The position numbers were made by a program, and so were the translations under genes. The notes under the pieces were generated by a model. That model was not told the DNA's origin. It saw only the letters and a program-made list of their open reading frames with translations, and made no database searches. A DNA stretch of 22,671 nt, from positions 1 to 22,671 of the IMG/VR virus record IMGVR_UViG_3300042992_000086; one strand, given 5' to 3'. Of the stretch, positions 7,478 through 15,517 are shown in pieces (position 1 is the stretch's first letter; each line of letters begins with the position of its first letter). The DNA comes from a virus.

Positions 7478-7640
7478 TTCTATTTAGTTTTTTTATATAT
7501 AACTCGCGAAGCATTTGTTTGTACGCGGGTTTAATTTTGTCGTTTAGTTTATATTTTCCTTTTGCGATTTCTATGTATTCGTGTTCGCCTACGAATTCCG
7601 CTATTTGTAAAAGTTGGACTATTTGATTAATATAACTCAT
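7455..7640 (-). CDS. Small protein before the tape measure, unknown function
   Basis: 61 residues from ATG 7640, overlapping the upstream stop (ATGA) and the tape-measure start (23 nt). Helical: INQIVQLLQIAEFVGEHEYI, a short basic hairpin (AKGKYKLNDKIKPAY), then KQMLRELYIKKLNRNGG. Both overlaps argue for a real gene. Its place next to the tape measure would suit an accessory tail chaperone, but I recognise no family. Confidence 0.6.
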   Translation of the reverse strand: MSYINQIVQLLQIAEFVGEHEYIEIAKGKYKLNDKIKPAYKQMLRELYIKKLNRNGGKTND

Positions 7641-10015
7641 TGCCTTATAATTACTATTTCTTGCGTTTGTGTAGTTCCGTTTTGGTAAGTGTATTCAGCG
7701 GTTACGCTTATAACATCGTTTCTTCCTTCCGTTTCTAATTCTTGTCCCGCCTCGGTTGTTCTTAATAAATTATTTTGTGTTGCTCGGTTTATATTACCAA
7801 TTACAGGCGGTAAACTTATTCTAATCGTTTGACTAGAACTTATCGAACTTGGTGTAATTACTACTCCCGTAGTTCCCGAAGAAAAATTACCCATTAACCC
7901 AAAATTAGGAAGTGTAATAGGTACGGTAACGTCTTCTTGACTTGGACTAGTTTGTATAACCCGAATAGGAAACACGGGCATAAAATCGTTCAATAGTTGG
8001 AACGTAGTTTCTCCCGTTACTAGATTCGTTTTCATTTCGTTAATTAAATAACGCTTGTCCCGAATTATTAATCTATCGTTTAACTGCAATCCCGTTAAAA
8101 TTGAAACGGGTAAATTCGCCTTAATAGTTGTTAGCCTATTTTTAGGATTAAATAAGTTAGTCAAGTACGGAAAATAATAAGTAGCGAAGATGCTTTGTTG
8201 AATCGGAGTTAACCAATACGAAGAAGTTTCGGGCGCAAAGTTTGTACTATACTTTATTCCGTTGTCGGTTAAGTCTTGTCCAAACATCGTATAGTCGTTA
8301 GTTTGGAATAAACTAATTCCGTTGGTAAAGTGGATATGGTCAACTAAATTAACACCGCCATACTTGTAAAGTAAACACGGCTTAGGAATGTAAGGAGAAA
8401 ACGAACTATCTAACGAATAGCCAACTTGTAAACCCGTTGGAGTTCCACTATGTACGAATTGATTAAATAAAAGATTTTCAAAAGGAACTTTAATAGTGAA
8501 CTCCCCGCCATCGTAAGGGTATTGGTATTCCGTGTTTCCGTATTCTTTTAACCCCTGCTCAAAGAATGCTTTATTCATTAACGAGTTCGATTGCTCAAAC
8601 GCAAAGCCTATCTTTTTGTAAAGTTTAACGCGGTCTACTCCTATTTCAGTTTTGTCTGTGAATTCAGTAATATCTATAATTGCACCCGCTGAATACCAAT
8701 CGTCTAAAGGTACAATTTCGTAAGTGTTTACACCCGTACCGAAACACGTTAAATTAAATTGCTTTAATATACCCGAAATAAAATCGTTTATTTTCATTTG
8801 TGGCGCAAGTTGCGCTAAATCGGTAAAAGCCGAAAGGTTTAATGTTATGTTTGAATAGCGAATGTACTCCGTTGTAGGAATCGGATTCACGGAAGTTATG
8901 TAGGTAACTTCGTATTGTATTTCGGAATCAAACGTTAACGGAAAATTAGAACGAATGTAAAATTCCCAAACATCGTTTAATCCTTGAACATTTGGCACGT
9001 TTGCAAGTCCATAAATAGCCGTTCCCGTTCCTTGAGTTGTAGAAAATAATGCGCCGTTTCTATAGGTGTCTATCCAATAAGTTGTTGTAGGCGAACTTAC
9101 CGAAGTAACGTCTAACGTTATTACGTGATTCATCCACGTAGCTCCGTTAAAAAATGGAGTTGTAATTTGGTTTAACGAAGGGTCAACGTATAAATTAAGC
9201 GGGTACGTAGGAATAAACGAACTTATTATAGTATCTAAGTCAAGTTGTTTAGGTTGTCCACTAAATTCGAAATCGTTTTTATTTTTATACCATAAATACG
9301 CTTGTGTAAATTTCGGGTCGGTTAAAAACGCACCTGTAAAACTTACTCCGTATTGTAAACCGATAATATCAAAAATTGATTTTACCCTAACTGCGGGAAA
9401 TAACTCACGGTAATCTATTGCTCCCGCGTTCGTATGTATATCGTTAGACGTTGAACCCATAAACGGAACTAACCAATTCGGAACGTTGCTTTGCGGTTGA
9501 GTGCTTAAATACTCCCATATACGATTAGAAGTAATTAGCGGGTAACATACATCCCAATCCGTTCCGTAATTAATTATACGTTGAAATACCTCGTTAAAGG
9601 TGTAATCGTGGTTTATGGTTGTATAATCTAGGTCGCTTAATAGGTCTTCGCCTACTAAATCTTTAAGCGTAGTTACATCTCCGTAAAAAGTTATCGTGTA
9701 GGAGTTAGGTTGTCCGTTTTTTAGTTGGCTCTTTTCCATTTGGATTTTACCCCTACGGAAAAAGGTCATATCTATTTCTATGTACCCGTCTAAGCGTTCT
9801 TGATAATTAATCGAACTATTTAACGCATTCTCGTAAAAGTATTCCCATATCGCGTTATTGTTCGCGCTCGTGGGTATCGTAAACGACTGCGAAAAGTCCG
9901 TAAACGTTTTGGAAATGTCTTGTATGTTTTGAATCGTAGAATTTACTTCGATTGTTTCATCGTTGAATAAATCTAATTGCCGTCCTTCTACAAATATGCG
10001 TACTTGTCTTTTCAT
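7637..10015 (-). CDS. Large tail (baseplate hub-like) protein
   Basis: 792 residues from ATG 10015. The N-terminus (VRIFVEGRQLDLF, then IQNIQDISKTFTDFSQSFTI with PTSANNNAIWEYFY) is a pattern I know from large tail proteins of Bacteroidota phages. The rest is beta-rich, with many Asn/Thr/Tyr and repeated strand-loop units, and the C-terminus (TVPITLPNFGLMGNFSSG, then SVTAEYTYQNGTT) looks Ig-like. No peptidase or lysozyme motif was noticed. Such proteins usually make the hub or tip of the siphophage tail. It lies upstream of the tape measure, which is unusual. The stop overlaps the next gene by 4 nt. Confidence 0.65.
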   Translation of the reverse strand: MKRQVRIFVEGRQLDLFNDETIEVNSTIQNIQDISKTFTDFSQSFTIPTSANNNAIWEYFYENALNSSINYQERLDGYIEIDMTFFRRGKIQMEKSQLKNGQPNSYTITFYGDVTTLKDLVGEDLLSDLDYTTINHDYTFNEVFQRIINYGTDWDVCYPLITSNRIWEYLSTQPQSNVPNWLVPFMGSTSNDIHTNAGAIDYRELFPAVRVKSIFDIIGLQYGVSFTGAFLTDPKFTQAYLWYKNKNDFEFSGQPKQLDLDTIISSFIPTYPLNLYVDPSLNQITTPFFNGATWMNHVITLDVTSVSSPTTTYWIDTYRNGALFSTTQGTGTAIYGLANVPNVQGLNDVWEFYIRSNFPLTFDSEIQYEVTYITSVNPIPTTEYIRYSNITLNLSAFTDLAQLAPQMKINDFISGILKQFNLTCFGTGVNTYEIVPLDDWYSAGAIIDITEFTDKTEIGVDRVKLYKKIGFAFEQSNSLMNKAFFEQGLKEYGNTEYQYPYDGGEFTIKVPFENLLFNQFVHSGTPTGLQVGYSLDSSFSPYIPKPCLLYKYGGVNLVDHIHFTNGISLFQTNDYTMFGQDLTDNGIKYSTNFAPETSSYWLTPIQQSIFATYYFPYLTNLFNPKNRLTTIKANLPVSILTGLQLNDRLIIRDKRYLINEMKTNLVTGETTFQLLNDFMPVFPIRVIQTSPSQEDVTVPITLPNFGLMGNFSSGTTGVVITPSSISSSQTIRISLPPVIGNINRATQNNLLRTTEAGQELETEGRNDVISVTAEYTYQNGTTQTQEIVIIRQ

Positions 10016-11109
10016 TAGATAACGTTGTTTATTAGGTCGTTACTTTGTTCGAATTCTAGTACGTAATTAATCGTCTTATTGTTTATGTTCTTTTGCTTTT
10101 CGAATTCTTTTGTTTTCATCTTAACGGGTTGATTGTTAAGTAAGATTCGTTCGCTTAAAAGTAGTTGCTGAATGTTTGAGTTAAAGGATTCGTCTACCCA
10201 CCCCGTGTTAACTCGGTAACTAATTATTCCGTTCGTGTTAAACGTTTGTCGTTGGTTTAAGTTTGTGTCCCACGAACCAAATAAGCCCATTGTTTGCATT
10301 AAGTTAAATTCGGTTGCGGTGGTAGTTAAACTTTCAAAAGAAGCCTTAAACATAAATTCACGTTGCCAAGCTCCGTACATATTTATAAAATCTATTGTAA
10401 TTACATCGTACCTACATTCTTCTACGGGGTAAAACGTTGCTTCCCAACTTAATACGGACGTAGGTGTAAAAATTTCTACTTTGTTGCCTGTAAGATAATA
10501 CGCGGGTCTTACCCTATAAAGGTTATACATATTATTCGCGCTAATCGTGTACGAATGCGTTAACCCCGTTTGTAATTGCGTATATTTCACGCTCCAACCC
10601 GTTTCTAACCACGCGGTAAATGTACCCGCTCGTTCTAATTGGTTAACTGCGGGGGAATTGTTTGCGTCGCTCCAAAAATAGTAATCTTTTTCGTCTAAGT
10701 GTACGGGCATTTGTGCAATATGCAAAGGGTTGTAACCTTGCGAATAATACCCGAACCCGTCGTAAGCGTAATAAGTAAAAGTGTCTAACAAAACGTAAGT
10801 ACTTAAAGATAACTTGTAACGCTTTACGTCAACTTTAATATAGTTGTCTACGCTCCATATACCCGAATCCGAATTATAGTTTTGAGATACGGCATCGTGT
10901 TTAATTTGCTCCATAACGTACGGAGAAATGTTATACAACGTTTGCGTGTTGTTACTCGCAGGGATTAATTTTTCTAACGTATAGTCGGGAGAAGTTGGCG
11001 GGGTTGTCCCGTTTTGGTAAATGTATAATTCCACTTTACTTCCGCTTTGCCCTACTTCGTTTACTTCAATTATATACGGGCTTCTTGCAAATATCCTATT
11101 TATAGCCAT
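10015..11109 (-). CDS. Tail/baseplate-region structural protein
   Basis: 364 residues from ATG 11109. Beta-rich, rich in Tyr, Asn and Thr, with no signal peptide, membrane segment or catalytic motif. The start AINRIFARSPYIIEVNEVGQ is one I associate with Bacteroidota phage tail proteins. Strand-loop patterns continue throughout (VELYIYQNGTTPP, DTFTYYAYDGFGYYSQGYN, WLETGWSVKYTQLQ). It overlaps the next gene by one base (TAATG), so expression is tied to the large tail protein. Likely a distal-tail or baseplate component, perhaps with a receptor-binding part, but the role is inferred from composition and location. Confidence 0.6.
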   Translation of the reverse strand: MAINRIFARSPYIIEVNEVGQSGSKVELYIYQNGTTPPTSPDYTLEKLIPASNNTQTLYNISPYVMEQIKHDAVSQNYNSDSGIWSVDNYIKVDVKRYKLSLSTYVLLDTFTYYAYDGFGYYSQGYNPLHIAQMPVHLDEKDYYFWSDANNSPAVNQLERAGTFTAWLETGWSVKYTQLQTGLTHSYTISANNMYNLYRVRPAYYLTGNKVEIFTPTSVLSWEATFYPVEECRYDVITIDFINMYGAWQREFMFKASFESLTTTATEFNLMQTMGLFGSWDTNLNQRQTFNTNGIISYRVNTGWVDESFNSNIQQLLLSERILLNNQPVKMKTKEFEKQKNINNKTINYVLEFEQSNDLINNVI

Positions 11110-11632
11110 TGTTCTTAAAATTTTCTTTCATTATTGTATCGAATGTTTCTTGAGCCTCTAACCCGTACGCTTCTATTAATTCGTTAGGTAGGTTCTTAAA
11201 TGCGTTGTTAAATGGTCTAGTAAAAAACAAAGAAGGCTTTATTCCCTTTTGCCAAATGGAACGCGTGATTATAAACGCAGTTGCATCCGTACTTAAAAAC
11301 CTTCCACCTTTATCCCTAAATTGAATTCGTCTTAATTTAACCCACTTTTTTATACCTTGAGTTAAACCGCCTTTTTTACCCGTTCCCGAACCGAACTTGA
11401 ACCCGCTTAAACTTTTACCGCTGCTTACCCCTTTAACTCCTTGGTCTTGATAAAACCCGTAGTCATCCATTTGAAAAAAGAAACGAATCGAATTCGGCAT
11501 TACCTTAATTTCTGCTCCTAAACTTTTACTTAAGTTTCCTGTGGTGTTTTTTTTGCGTAGGTTTGCTTTACTACGTCTTATTACGTAGTCCCTAAATTCT
11601 TGGAGTGCTTTAAGTTGTAGTTCCTTGTCCAT
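11096..11632 (-). CDS. Head-tail connector/tail-completion-like protein (HK97 gp10-like)
   Basis: 178 residues from ATG 11632, whose A is the last base of the upstream TAA (TAATG); an in-frame TTG two codons earlier is not needed. Basic protein: an N-terminal helix (KELQLKALQEFRDYVIRRSK), then DYGFYQDQGVKGVSSG, a glycine-rich FKFGSGTGKKGG loop, and a C-terminal TAFIITRSIWQKGIKPSLFF, then TRPFNNAF. This is the form of gp10/neck proteins, which bridge tail tube and head. The match is by pattern and position only. The gene overlaps the following one by 14 nt. Confidence 0.55.
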   Translation of the reverse strand: MDKELQLKALQEFRDYVIRRSKANLRKKNTTGNLSKSLGAEIKVMPNSIRFFFQMDDYGFYQDQGVKGVSSGKSLSGFKFGSGTGKKGGLTQGIKKWVKLRRIQFRDKGGRFLSTDATAFIITRSIWQKGIKPSLFFTRPFNNAFKNLPNELIEAYGLEAQETFDTIMKENFKNNGYK

Positions 11633-12087
11633 TAACAACGTGTCATATCGTTAGGGAAATCAACGTCAAATGTCATAGCCCAACCCGCTAAATAATTTTC
11701 AAAGCGTTCTATAAATGGTTCGCAAGTTGGCGCTCCGTTTAAGTGGTATAGGTTATCCCATATGTTTCCGTGTTTAAGCATTTCGAATGCGCGGTTTAAT
11801 ATCGCAAGTTGCGTATTAAGTACGTCTATTTCGTTATCCGCAGTTTCAAACGTGTCGGGTGCTTCTTCTTTTCGTTGGCTTACGTTATCCATAGCCATTA
11901 AAGTTACGTTAGCGCTTATTACGTTGTCATTAAAGGTAACTTGGTTTACCATTACGTGAACCAACGGGAAAATAGTTTGCTTACCTAAGTCAACGTTAAA
12001 AATGGAACCTTGCGAAACGGTGTTAACTAACGGGTCTGCGTTAAAGTGTGTTCTAAGTTCGTTTAGTAAAGAATAGTATCCGTTCAT
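11632..12087 (-). CDS. Tail protein, probably tail-terminator or tail-completion type
   Basis: 151 residues from ATG 12087, coupled by ATGA to the frameshift product. An N-terminal helix (YYSLLNELRTHFNADPLVNT) is followed by beta strands (FPLVHVMVNQVTFNDNVISA, then NVTLMAMD), a charged loop, and a C-terminal ENYLAGWAMTFDVDFPND. The helix-then-sheet arrangement and length resemble small tail-terminator or tail-completion proteins of siphophages. I recall this family in Bacteroidota phages but without a proven function. Cysteines are only C121 and the last residue. The gene overlaps the next by one base (TAATG). Confident that it is a real structural-region gene; the exact role is inference. 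Confidence 0.6.
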   Translation of the reverse strand: MNGYYSLLNELRTHFNADPLVNTVSQGSIFNVDLGKQTIFPLVHVMVNQVTFNDNVISANVTLMAMDNVSQRKEEAPDTFETADNEIDVLNTQLAILNRAFEMLKHGNIWDNLYHLNGAPTCEPFIERFENYLAGWAMTFDVDFPNDMTRC

Positions 12088-12847
12088 TTGTAACTTTTTT
12101 TAATTTCAATTAGTTCGATTTCGTTTTTTTCTTGTTCGAATGTAAGATAGGTAAGACACTTATATAATCCGTATTTAACAACCTCGTCATATTTTGTAAG
12201 GTCGCCTTTAGCGAGTCCATAGATTGAGCTATACCACCCCCACTTTTTTCCGAATTGAGTTCGTGCGCTAAAGTCGCTTGTTCGTTCGCGCTCATCGTCT
12301 TCAACTCCCTCTCTAAATAATTTAGGGTAGCGCTTAACAACTCGCTTCCTAAAGTCCAAAAAAAAACCGAAGCAGAAATAGCTACGTCCATAGGTGCGTA
12401 CTTCATTAGTTCCGCGTATTCTCCCGCTCCCGTGTATTCGATTATTTCGTATTTATCTTTGTTCCGTATTTTAATAGGTCGGTACATTACCGCCATAGCC
12501 TTGTGGAAATCGTCCCACTTTGCTAAGTAGTTATCTAAGTCGACGTATTCGCCAAAACTTATGTTTTCTAGGTCGGTAATAAACCCGAATTCAACGTCTT
12601 TAATCTTAAAGGTAGGTTTGAACTTTGGTTTTTCTGCGAATATATTCTTAAAGTGTATGATTAGTTCGTTAACGCTTGTTAGTTTCATTTTAACAACTTC
12701 CTTTAACTGAATACCGCAAAAGATTTCTATCATTTTCTGCGCTATAAATTCTTCGTCGTTGGAACTTTGCTGCAACTTTAGGAACTTTTGGTAGTTCACT
12801 AAAGGTATTTCGTTAATTGAACTTGGAACGTCTATTTCTAACTTCAT
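12084..12847 (-). CDS. Tail-assembly chaperone, -1 frameshift fusion product
   Basis: If ribosomes slip back one base on T-TTT-TTT within the nine T (12366-12358), they make 163 shared residues plus 91 from the -1 frame (start of the second part at TTG 12359), 254 in all. The new part contains a conserved-looking core, FGKKWGWYSSIYGLAKGDLT then KYDEVVKYGLYKCLTYLTFE, followed by a charged tail. The second frame has no good ATG of its own. Its stop TGA (12086-12084) overlaps the next gene's ATG at 12087 (ATGA), as with translated genes elsewhere here, whereas the zero-frame stop is 23 nt earlier. This matches the lambda gpG-T logic. Transcriptional slippage on the T9 run is an alternative mechanism. 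Confidence 0.65.
12110..12847 (-). CDS. Tail-assembly chaperone, zero-frame product
   Basis: 245 residues from ATG 12847. Residues 1-163 are alpha/beta with an N-terminal LEIDVPSSINEIPLVNYQKF and a PIKIRNKDKYEIIEY strand pair. After the T9 run the zero frame continues with W164, TLGSELLSATLNYLERE, and a GGGIAQSMDSLK segment. This pattern (FFW.LG.EL ... YLE ... GGGI..SM.SLK) resembles ends of related Bacteroidota phage proteins I recall, so the zero frame looks genuine. A second open frame overlaps the last 250 nt in -1 phase. Such pairs are the G / G-T chaperones that coat the tape-measure protein during tail assembly. The assignment rests on architecture rather than on a database match. Confidence 0.7.
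   Translation of the reverse strand: MKLEIDVPSSINEIPLVNYQKFLKLQQSSNDEEFIAQKMIEIFCGIQLKEVVKMKLTSVNELIIHFKNIFAEKPKFKPTFKIKDVEFGFITDLENISFGEYVDLDNYLAKWDDFHKAMAVMYRPIKIRNKDKYEIIEYTGAGEYAELMKYAPMDVAISASVFFWTLGSELLSATLNYLERELKTMSANEQATLAHELNSEKSGGGIAQSMDSLKATLQNMTRLLNTDYISVLPILHSNKKKTKSN
12358..12366 (-). other. Slippery T9 run, probable programmed -1 frameshift site
   Basis: On the minus strand the zero-frame codons are GTT TTT TTT TGG, giving nine consecutive T. The heptamer T TTT TTT permits both tRNAs to re-pair after a -1 slip, and the next codon becomes TTG then GAC. The shifted frame is open for 91 codons and ends in an ATGA overlap with the next gene. Confidence 0.7.
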
Positions 12848-12857
12848 ATACTTATAA

Positions 12858-13040
12858 TTATTTATTCGTGTTTTTGTAATTCACAACGTGTTCGTGTGCC
12901 TTAATTAGCATATCGAAGTGAGCCGTAAACCGCGCCATATTATTAAATACAATCGTAACTCGTTTGCCTGTACGCTCGTGTATGTATTGCTCTACTCGAG
13001 TAATCATTACTTGCATATCGTTCGTTTTATCGTATTGCAT
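12858..13040 (-). CDS. Small protein after terL, unknown function
   Basis: 60 residues from ATG 13040, overlapping the terL stop by 14 nt. Mostly helical and basic, with many His residues and a VEQYIHERTGKRVTIVFNNM segment suggesting helix-strand-helix. No family is recognised. The overlap and equal codon use support a real gene. It lies between packaging and tail-chaperone genes, where small head-tail or chaperone accessories are common. Confidence 0.6.
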   Translation of the reverse strand: MQYDKTNDMQVMITRVEQYIHERTGKRVTIVFNNMARFTAHFDMLIKAHEHVVNYKNTNK

Positions 13041-14187
13041 AACTTCCGTAGTTTGAACCTATTCCGAGCGTTTCCATTTCGTGGTATCTAAACGCGTCTA
13101 TTGCGTGGTTATTAAAATCTATTGGTTTGTTTAGTCGGTTGCCCTGCTTGTCCGTGTCCCAAACGTATGCGCGTAATTCTTTGATTAAATTACCGCTATT
13201 TGAAGTAACTAAGTATTCGTTACGCTGCATTACGTCTATTCCGTAGTTAATTGAATCCTTACCTTTAGTTACTCCTTTAATCGTTACCCCAAAGCGTTTT
13301 ATTTCGTCTATACTTTTTGGTTCGGAACTATCCGCGTATACGGGTACGTGTTTTGGTAGGAGTTTCGCTATATCGCTATTAAGTAAACCCGTTTGGTATG
13401 CTAACTCGTTAACTATTCTTTGCCCGTTGTAGTTGTATATTTCTATTATAGCGGTCGGGTCGTTTGTATAACCGAAGTCTAATCCTATCCCTAACAACTT
13501 CGCTTCTTTTGGTATCGTGTCTATTGTTTTCCAATTTGAGAACACAACCCCTTCTAACATTCCAAGTTGACCTTCCCCGTAAACCTTCCACCAATTCGCC
13601 CAATAACTAGACGTCTTCGCTTTGTCTCGGTTCTTTTCTATTTGCTCAACTATTGAATTATCTAAGGCTTCGTTATCCTTGTATGTTAGAATTAAGAAGT
13701 CCGAATCGGGTTCGTCTTTTAGTTCTGTATGTACCCAAAATTCGTTAGACGGGTTGAAATCTAAATAAACTTCCTTCCGTGTTCGAATAGCTAACTCGTT
13801 GTAAGAATCAAAAGTAACGTTATTACATTCGTTGATATAAAGAATATCCCTTCGCGCTCCACGTAGTTTACTAGAGTCATCTGCGGAAAAGAATTCTATA
13901 ACCGAACCATTGGCGAACTCATAACGGAGTAAAGATTTGTTAAACCTGTCTTCAAAGAATCTGCCCGTCCATTTCATTATCTTTAAGAAATCCTTTAACG
14001 CACCCCGTCTTAAATGTGGGATTGTTTCCGCAACTACGCTTATTTCTATTCCTTCAGTTCGTGCGGCTCGGTCAATTAACACGGGTAGAATTCCAAACGT
14101 TTTACCCGCTGAGGTTCCCCCTTGAATAATCTTAATCCGTTTTTTAAGATTCAGTATCTTCTTGATTGCCGTCGTTTTCCGAAACAT
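13027..14187 (-). CDS. terL: Terminase large subunit
   Basis: 386 residues from ATG 14187, overlapping terS by 44 nt. The ATPase half has Walker A GGTSAGKT (23-30) and Walker B DILYINE (114-120, E120 as catalytic carboxylate). The RNase H-like nuclease half has LGIGLDFGY (D237), VYADSSEP (D286) and NHAIDAFRY (D364), the three acidic residues that hold two metals. The protein pumps DNA into the procapsid and cuts concatemers. It is a little shorter than average (400-500) but has every motif, so it is complete. It overlaps the next small gene by 14 nt. Confidence 0.95.
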   Translation of the reverse strand: MFRKTTAIKKILNLKKRIKIIQGGTSAGKTFGILPVLIDRAARTEGIEISVVAETIPHLRRGALKDFLKIMKWTGRFFEDRFNKSLLRYEFANGSVIEFFSADDSSKLRGARRDILYINECNNVTFDSYNELAIRTRKEVYLDFNPSNEFWVHTELKDEPDSDFLILTYKDNEALDNSIVEQIEKNRDKAKTSSYWANWWKVYGEGQLGMLEGVVFSNWKTIDTIPKEAKLLGIGLDFGYTNDPTAIIEIYNYNGQRIVNELAYQTGLLNSDIAKLLPKHVPVYADSSEPKSIDEIKRFGVTIKGVTKGKDSINYGIDVMQRNEYLVTSNSGNLIKELRAYVWDTDKQGNRLNKPIDFNNHAIDAFRYHEMETLGIGSNYGSYAIR

Positions 14188-14584
14188 CGGTAAATAGTGG
14201 TTGCTCTACGTTGGTAATTTCTTTTTTCTCTACTAAGTTGTTTAGTCGCGCCGTAATACTAGAATTATATATCCCCGCCATACCACCACCGATTTGGTCG
14301 TTTCGTACTTCTTTACGTATGCGCGTAACGATGGTTGAAAATCTTTTATATCTATTATTTGAATTCGCAAAATAATTAGATAGGTCTTGAATTATTCCTA
14401 AATCTGCGCAATAGCATTCGAAGCCCTCTATGGTTAAAGGTCGTTCTAGTTCGCTATATTCGCTTCTTCCTTCCTTACCTACGAAAGTGTGCTTTAAGAT
14501 AGGGTTGTTCTTTACTTGACTTTTATAGTCGGTAAATAGTTCCCAAAGGTGTTCGGGACTATGTATTTTATTCGGTCTTCCCAT
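14144..14584 (-). CDS. terS: Terminase small subunit
   Basis: 146 residues from ATG 14584. The order of parts is that of gp3-like small terminases: a basic N-terminus (MGRPNKIHSPEHLWELF), a middle with RPLTIEGFECYCADLGIIQ that forms the DNA-binding HTH, an RFSTIVTRIRKEVRNDQIGG oligomerisation helix with GMAGIYNSSITARLNNL, and an acidic tail that docks the large subunit. Small terminases recognise the packaging site and regulate the ATPase. The gene overlaps terL by 44 nt, which fits this pair. Function is clear from the family pattern and neighbour. The pac/cos site was not located; it may lie in or near this gene. Confidence 0.85.
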   Translation of the reverse strand: MGRPNKIHSPEHLWELFTDYKSQVKNNPILKHTFVGKEGRSEYSELERPLTIEGFECYCADLGIIQDLSNYFANSNNRYKRFSTIVTRIRKEVRNDQIGGGMAGIYNSSITARLNNLVEKKEITNVEQPLFTDVSENDGNQEDTES

Positions 14585-14960
14585 TTTCTTGTTCGTCTTT
14601 ATATACTGCGTAAAGTTGATTTAGTTTGTTTACTACTTCCCGTAGACAACTACCACACGAAGTAGGTTGCATTCTTTGTTTTAATACTCGGTTGTAAATC
14701 TTTAATAATTCCCTTTGCTCACTTGGTGCAACTGAATTTCTACCCTTCTTAAAGAATTCGTCTAGGTAGGTGTATTCGTCTTCCGTTAGGCATTCGGGTT
14801 TGGTGTATCTCCAAAGGTCGTTAAGTTTTTGTTTGCGTTCTTCGCAGCCGCAGTCTTCGCCCATTACCCACTTTGCTACTTTTGCGATTCCTGTAGTTTC
14901 TAAAATGTTTTCTACCGTGTCGCCTAATCCTTCGGCTTGTTTTTTCTTTGGTCGTCCCAT
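14568..14960 (-). CDS. Cys-rich small protein upstream of terminase, unknown function
   Basis: 130 residues from ATG 14960, 7 nt after the sigma stop. The start MGRPKKK is basic and shares MGRP with the small terminase that follows. Two cysteine pairs are visible, C37-G-C39 and C102-G-S-C105, with C57 between, which could hold a zinc ion. The middle (ECLTEDEYTYLDEFFKKGRN) is helical. The stop lies inside the start of the terminase small-subunit gene (17-nt overlap), so the genes are coupled. I recall similar proteins before terminases in Bacteroidota phages but no known activity. A DNA-packaging accessory is a reasonable guess from place and charge only. Confidence 0.65.
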   Translation of the reverse strand: MGRPKKKQAEGLGDTVENILETTGIAKVAKWVMGEDCGCEERKQKLNDLWRYTKPECLTEDEYTYLDEFFKKGRNSVAPSEQRELLKIYNRVLKQRMQPTSCGSCLREVVNKLNQLYAVYKDEQENGKTE

Positions 14961-14967
14961 AGTTATT

Positions 14968-15501
14968 TTATTTAATTAATTCGTAATCCTCATTTTTGTA
15001 GTCTTCGTAGTCTTCCTTAAATTTCGTTCTTACTTTGCTTTTGCAGTTCTTTAACGTGTTGAAAATTGAACTAGAACTTATTGTAGTTTCTTTTGCTATA
15101 TCCCTTATTGATAAATCCGTGTCTTTGTAGATTGTGAATAGTTGCTTGTCGTACCAATGCCAACTATCAACCTCTTCGTGTATCTTACTGAGTAATCGCG
15201 TATAGGCTTCTTCTTTAGTTAGGTTGGTTGGTTCGTCTTTTAATACGGCCAACTCGTTTAGGCTTACCATTGCGTTCTTCTTTTCGCTTTTAATATGTAA
15301 TAAGTAAAGATTGCGTAAAACAAAATACATAAAACCTTTATTAATTTGCCCATCCTGTATAATGTTTTCGGGTTTACAATACTTGTGTAATCTAAGGTAA
15401 GATTCCTGTACAATGTCTTCCGCGAAGAAATCCTCGCCAAAACTTTGAACGAGTTTAACCCATTCTTTGTGGTCTTTTGCAACTATTTTAAGCCATTCCA
15501 T
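14968..15501 (-). CDS. ECF-like RNA polymerase sigma factor (phage-encoded)
   Basis: 177 residues from ATG 15501. A sigma region 2 pattern (FAEDIVQESYLRLHKY, residues about 26-41, then FMYFVLRNLYLLHIK) and a region 4 helix-turn-helix (LSIRDIAKETTISSSSIFNT, then LKNCKSKVRTKF, residues about 130-161) are joined by a linker, as in ECF sigma factors of about 170-190 residues. The acidic C-terminus (EDYEDYKNEDYELIK) is unusual. It has its own host-type promoter, follows an intrinsic terminator and heads the packaging and structural genes. Inferred: it redirects host RNA polymerase to late or other phage promoters. I could not identify a repeated non-host promoter motif for it. It may instead be a sigma-like regulator without promoter recognition. 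Confidence 0.7.
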   Translation of the reverse strand: MEWLKIVAKDHKEWVKLVQSFGEDFFAEDIVQESYLRLHKYCKPENIIQDGQINKGFMYFVLRNLYLLHIKSEKKNAMVSLNELAVLKDEPTNLTKEEAYTRLLSKIHEEVDSWHWYDKQLFTIYKDTDLSIRDIAKETTISSSSIFNTLKNCKSKVRTKFKEDYEDYKNEDYELIK

Positions 15502-15517
15502 TTGCTTAGTTTGTCGT

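Noticed and set aside
13409-13603. Minus-strand 64-codon frame inside terL
   Set aside because: It lies wholly within the nuclease half of terL in another frame, with Arg-rich random-looking composition and a non-ATG or weak start.
15264-15482. Minus-strand 72-codon frame inside the sigma-factor gene
   Set aside because: Out-of-frame shadow of a well-supported sigma gene; no own leader or conserved pattern.
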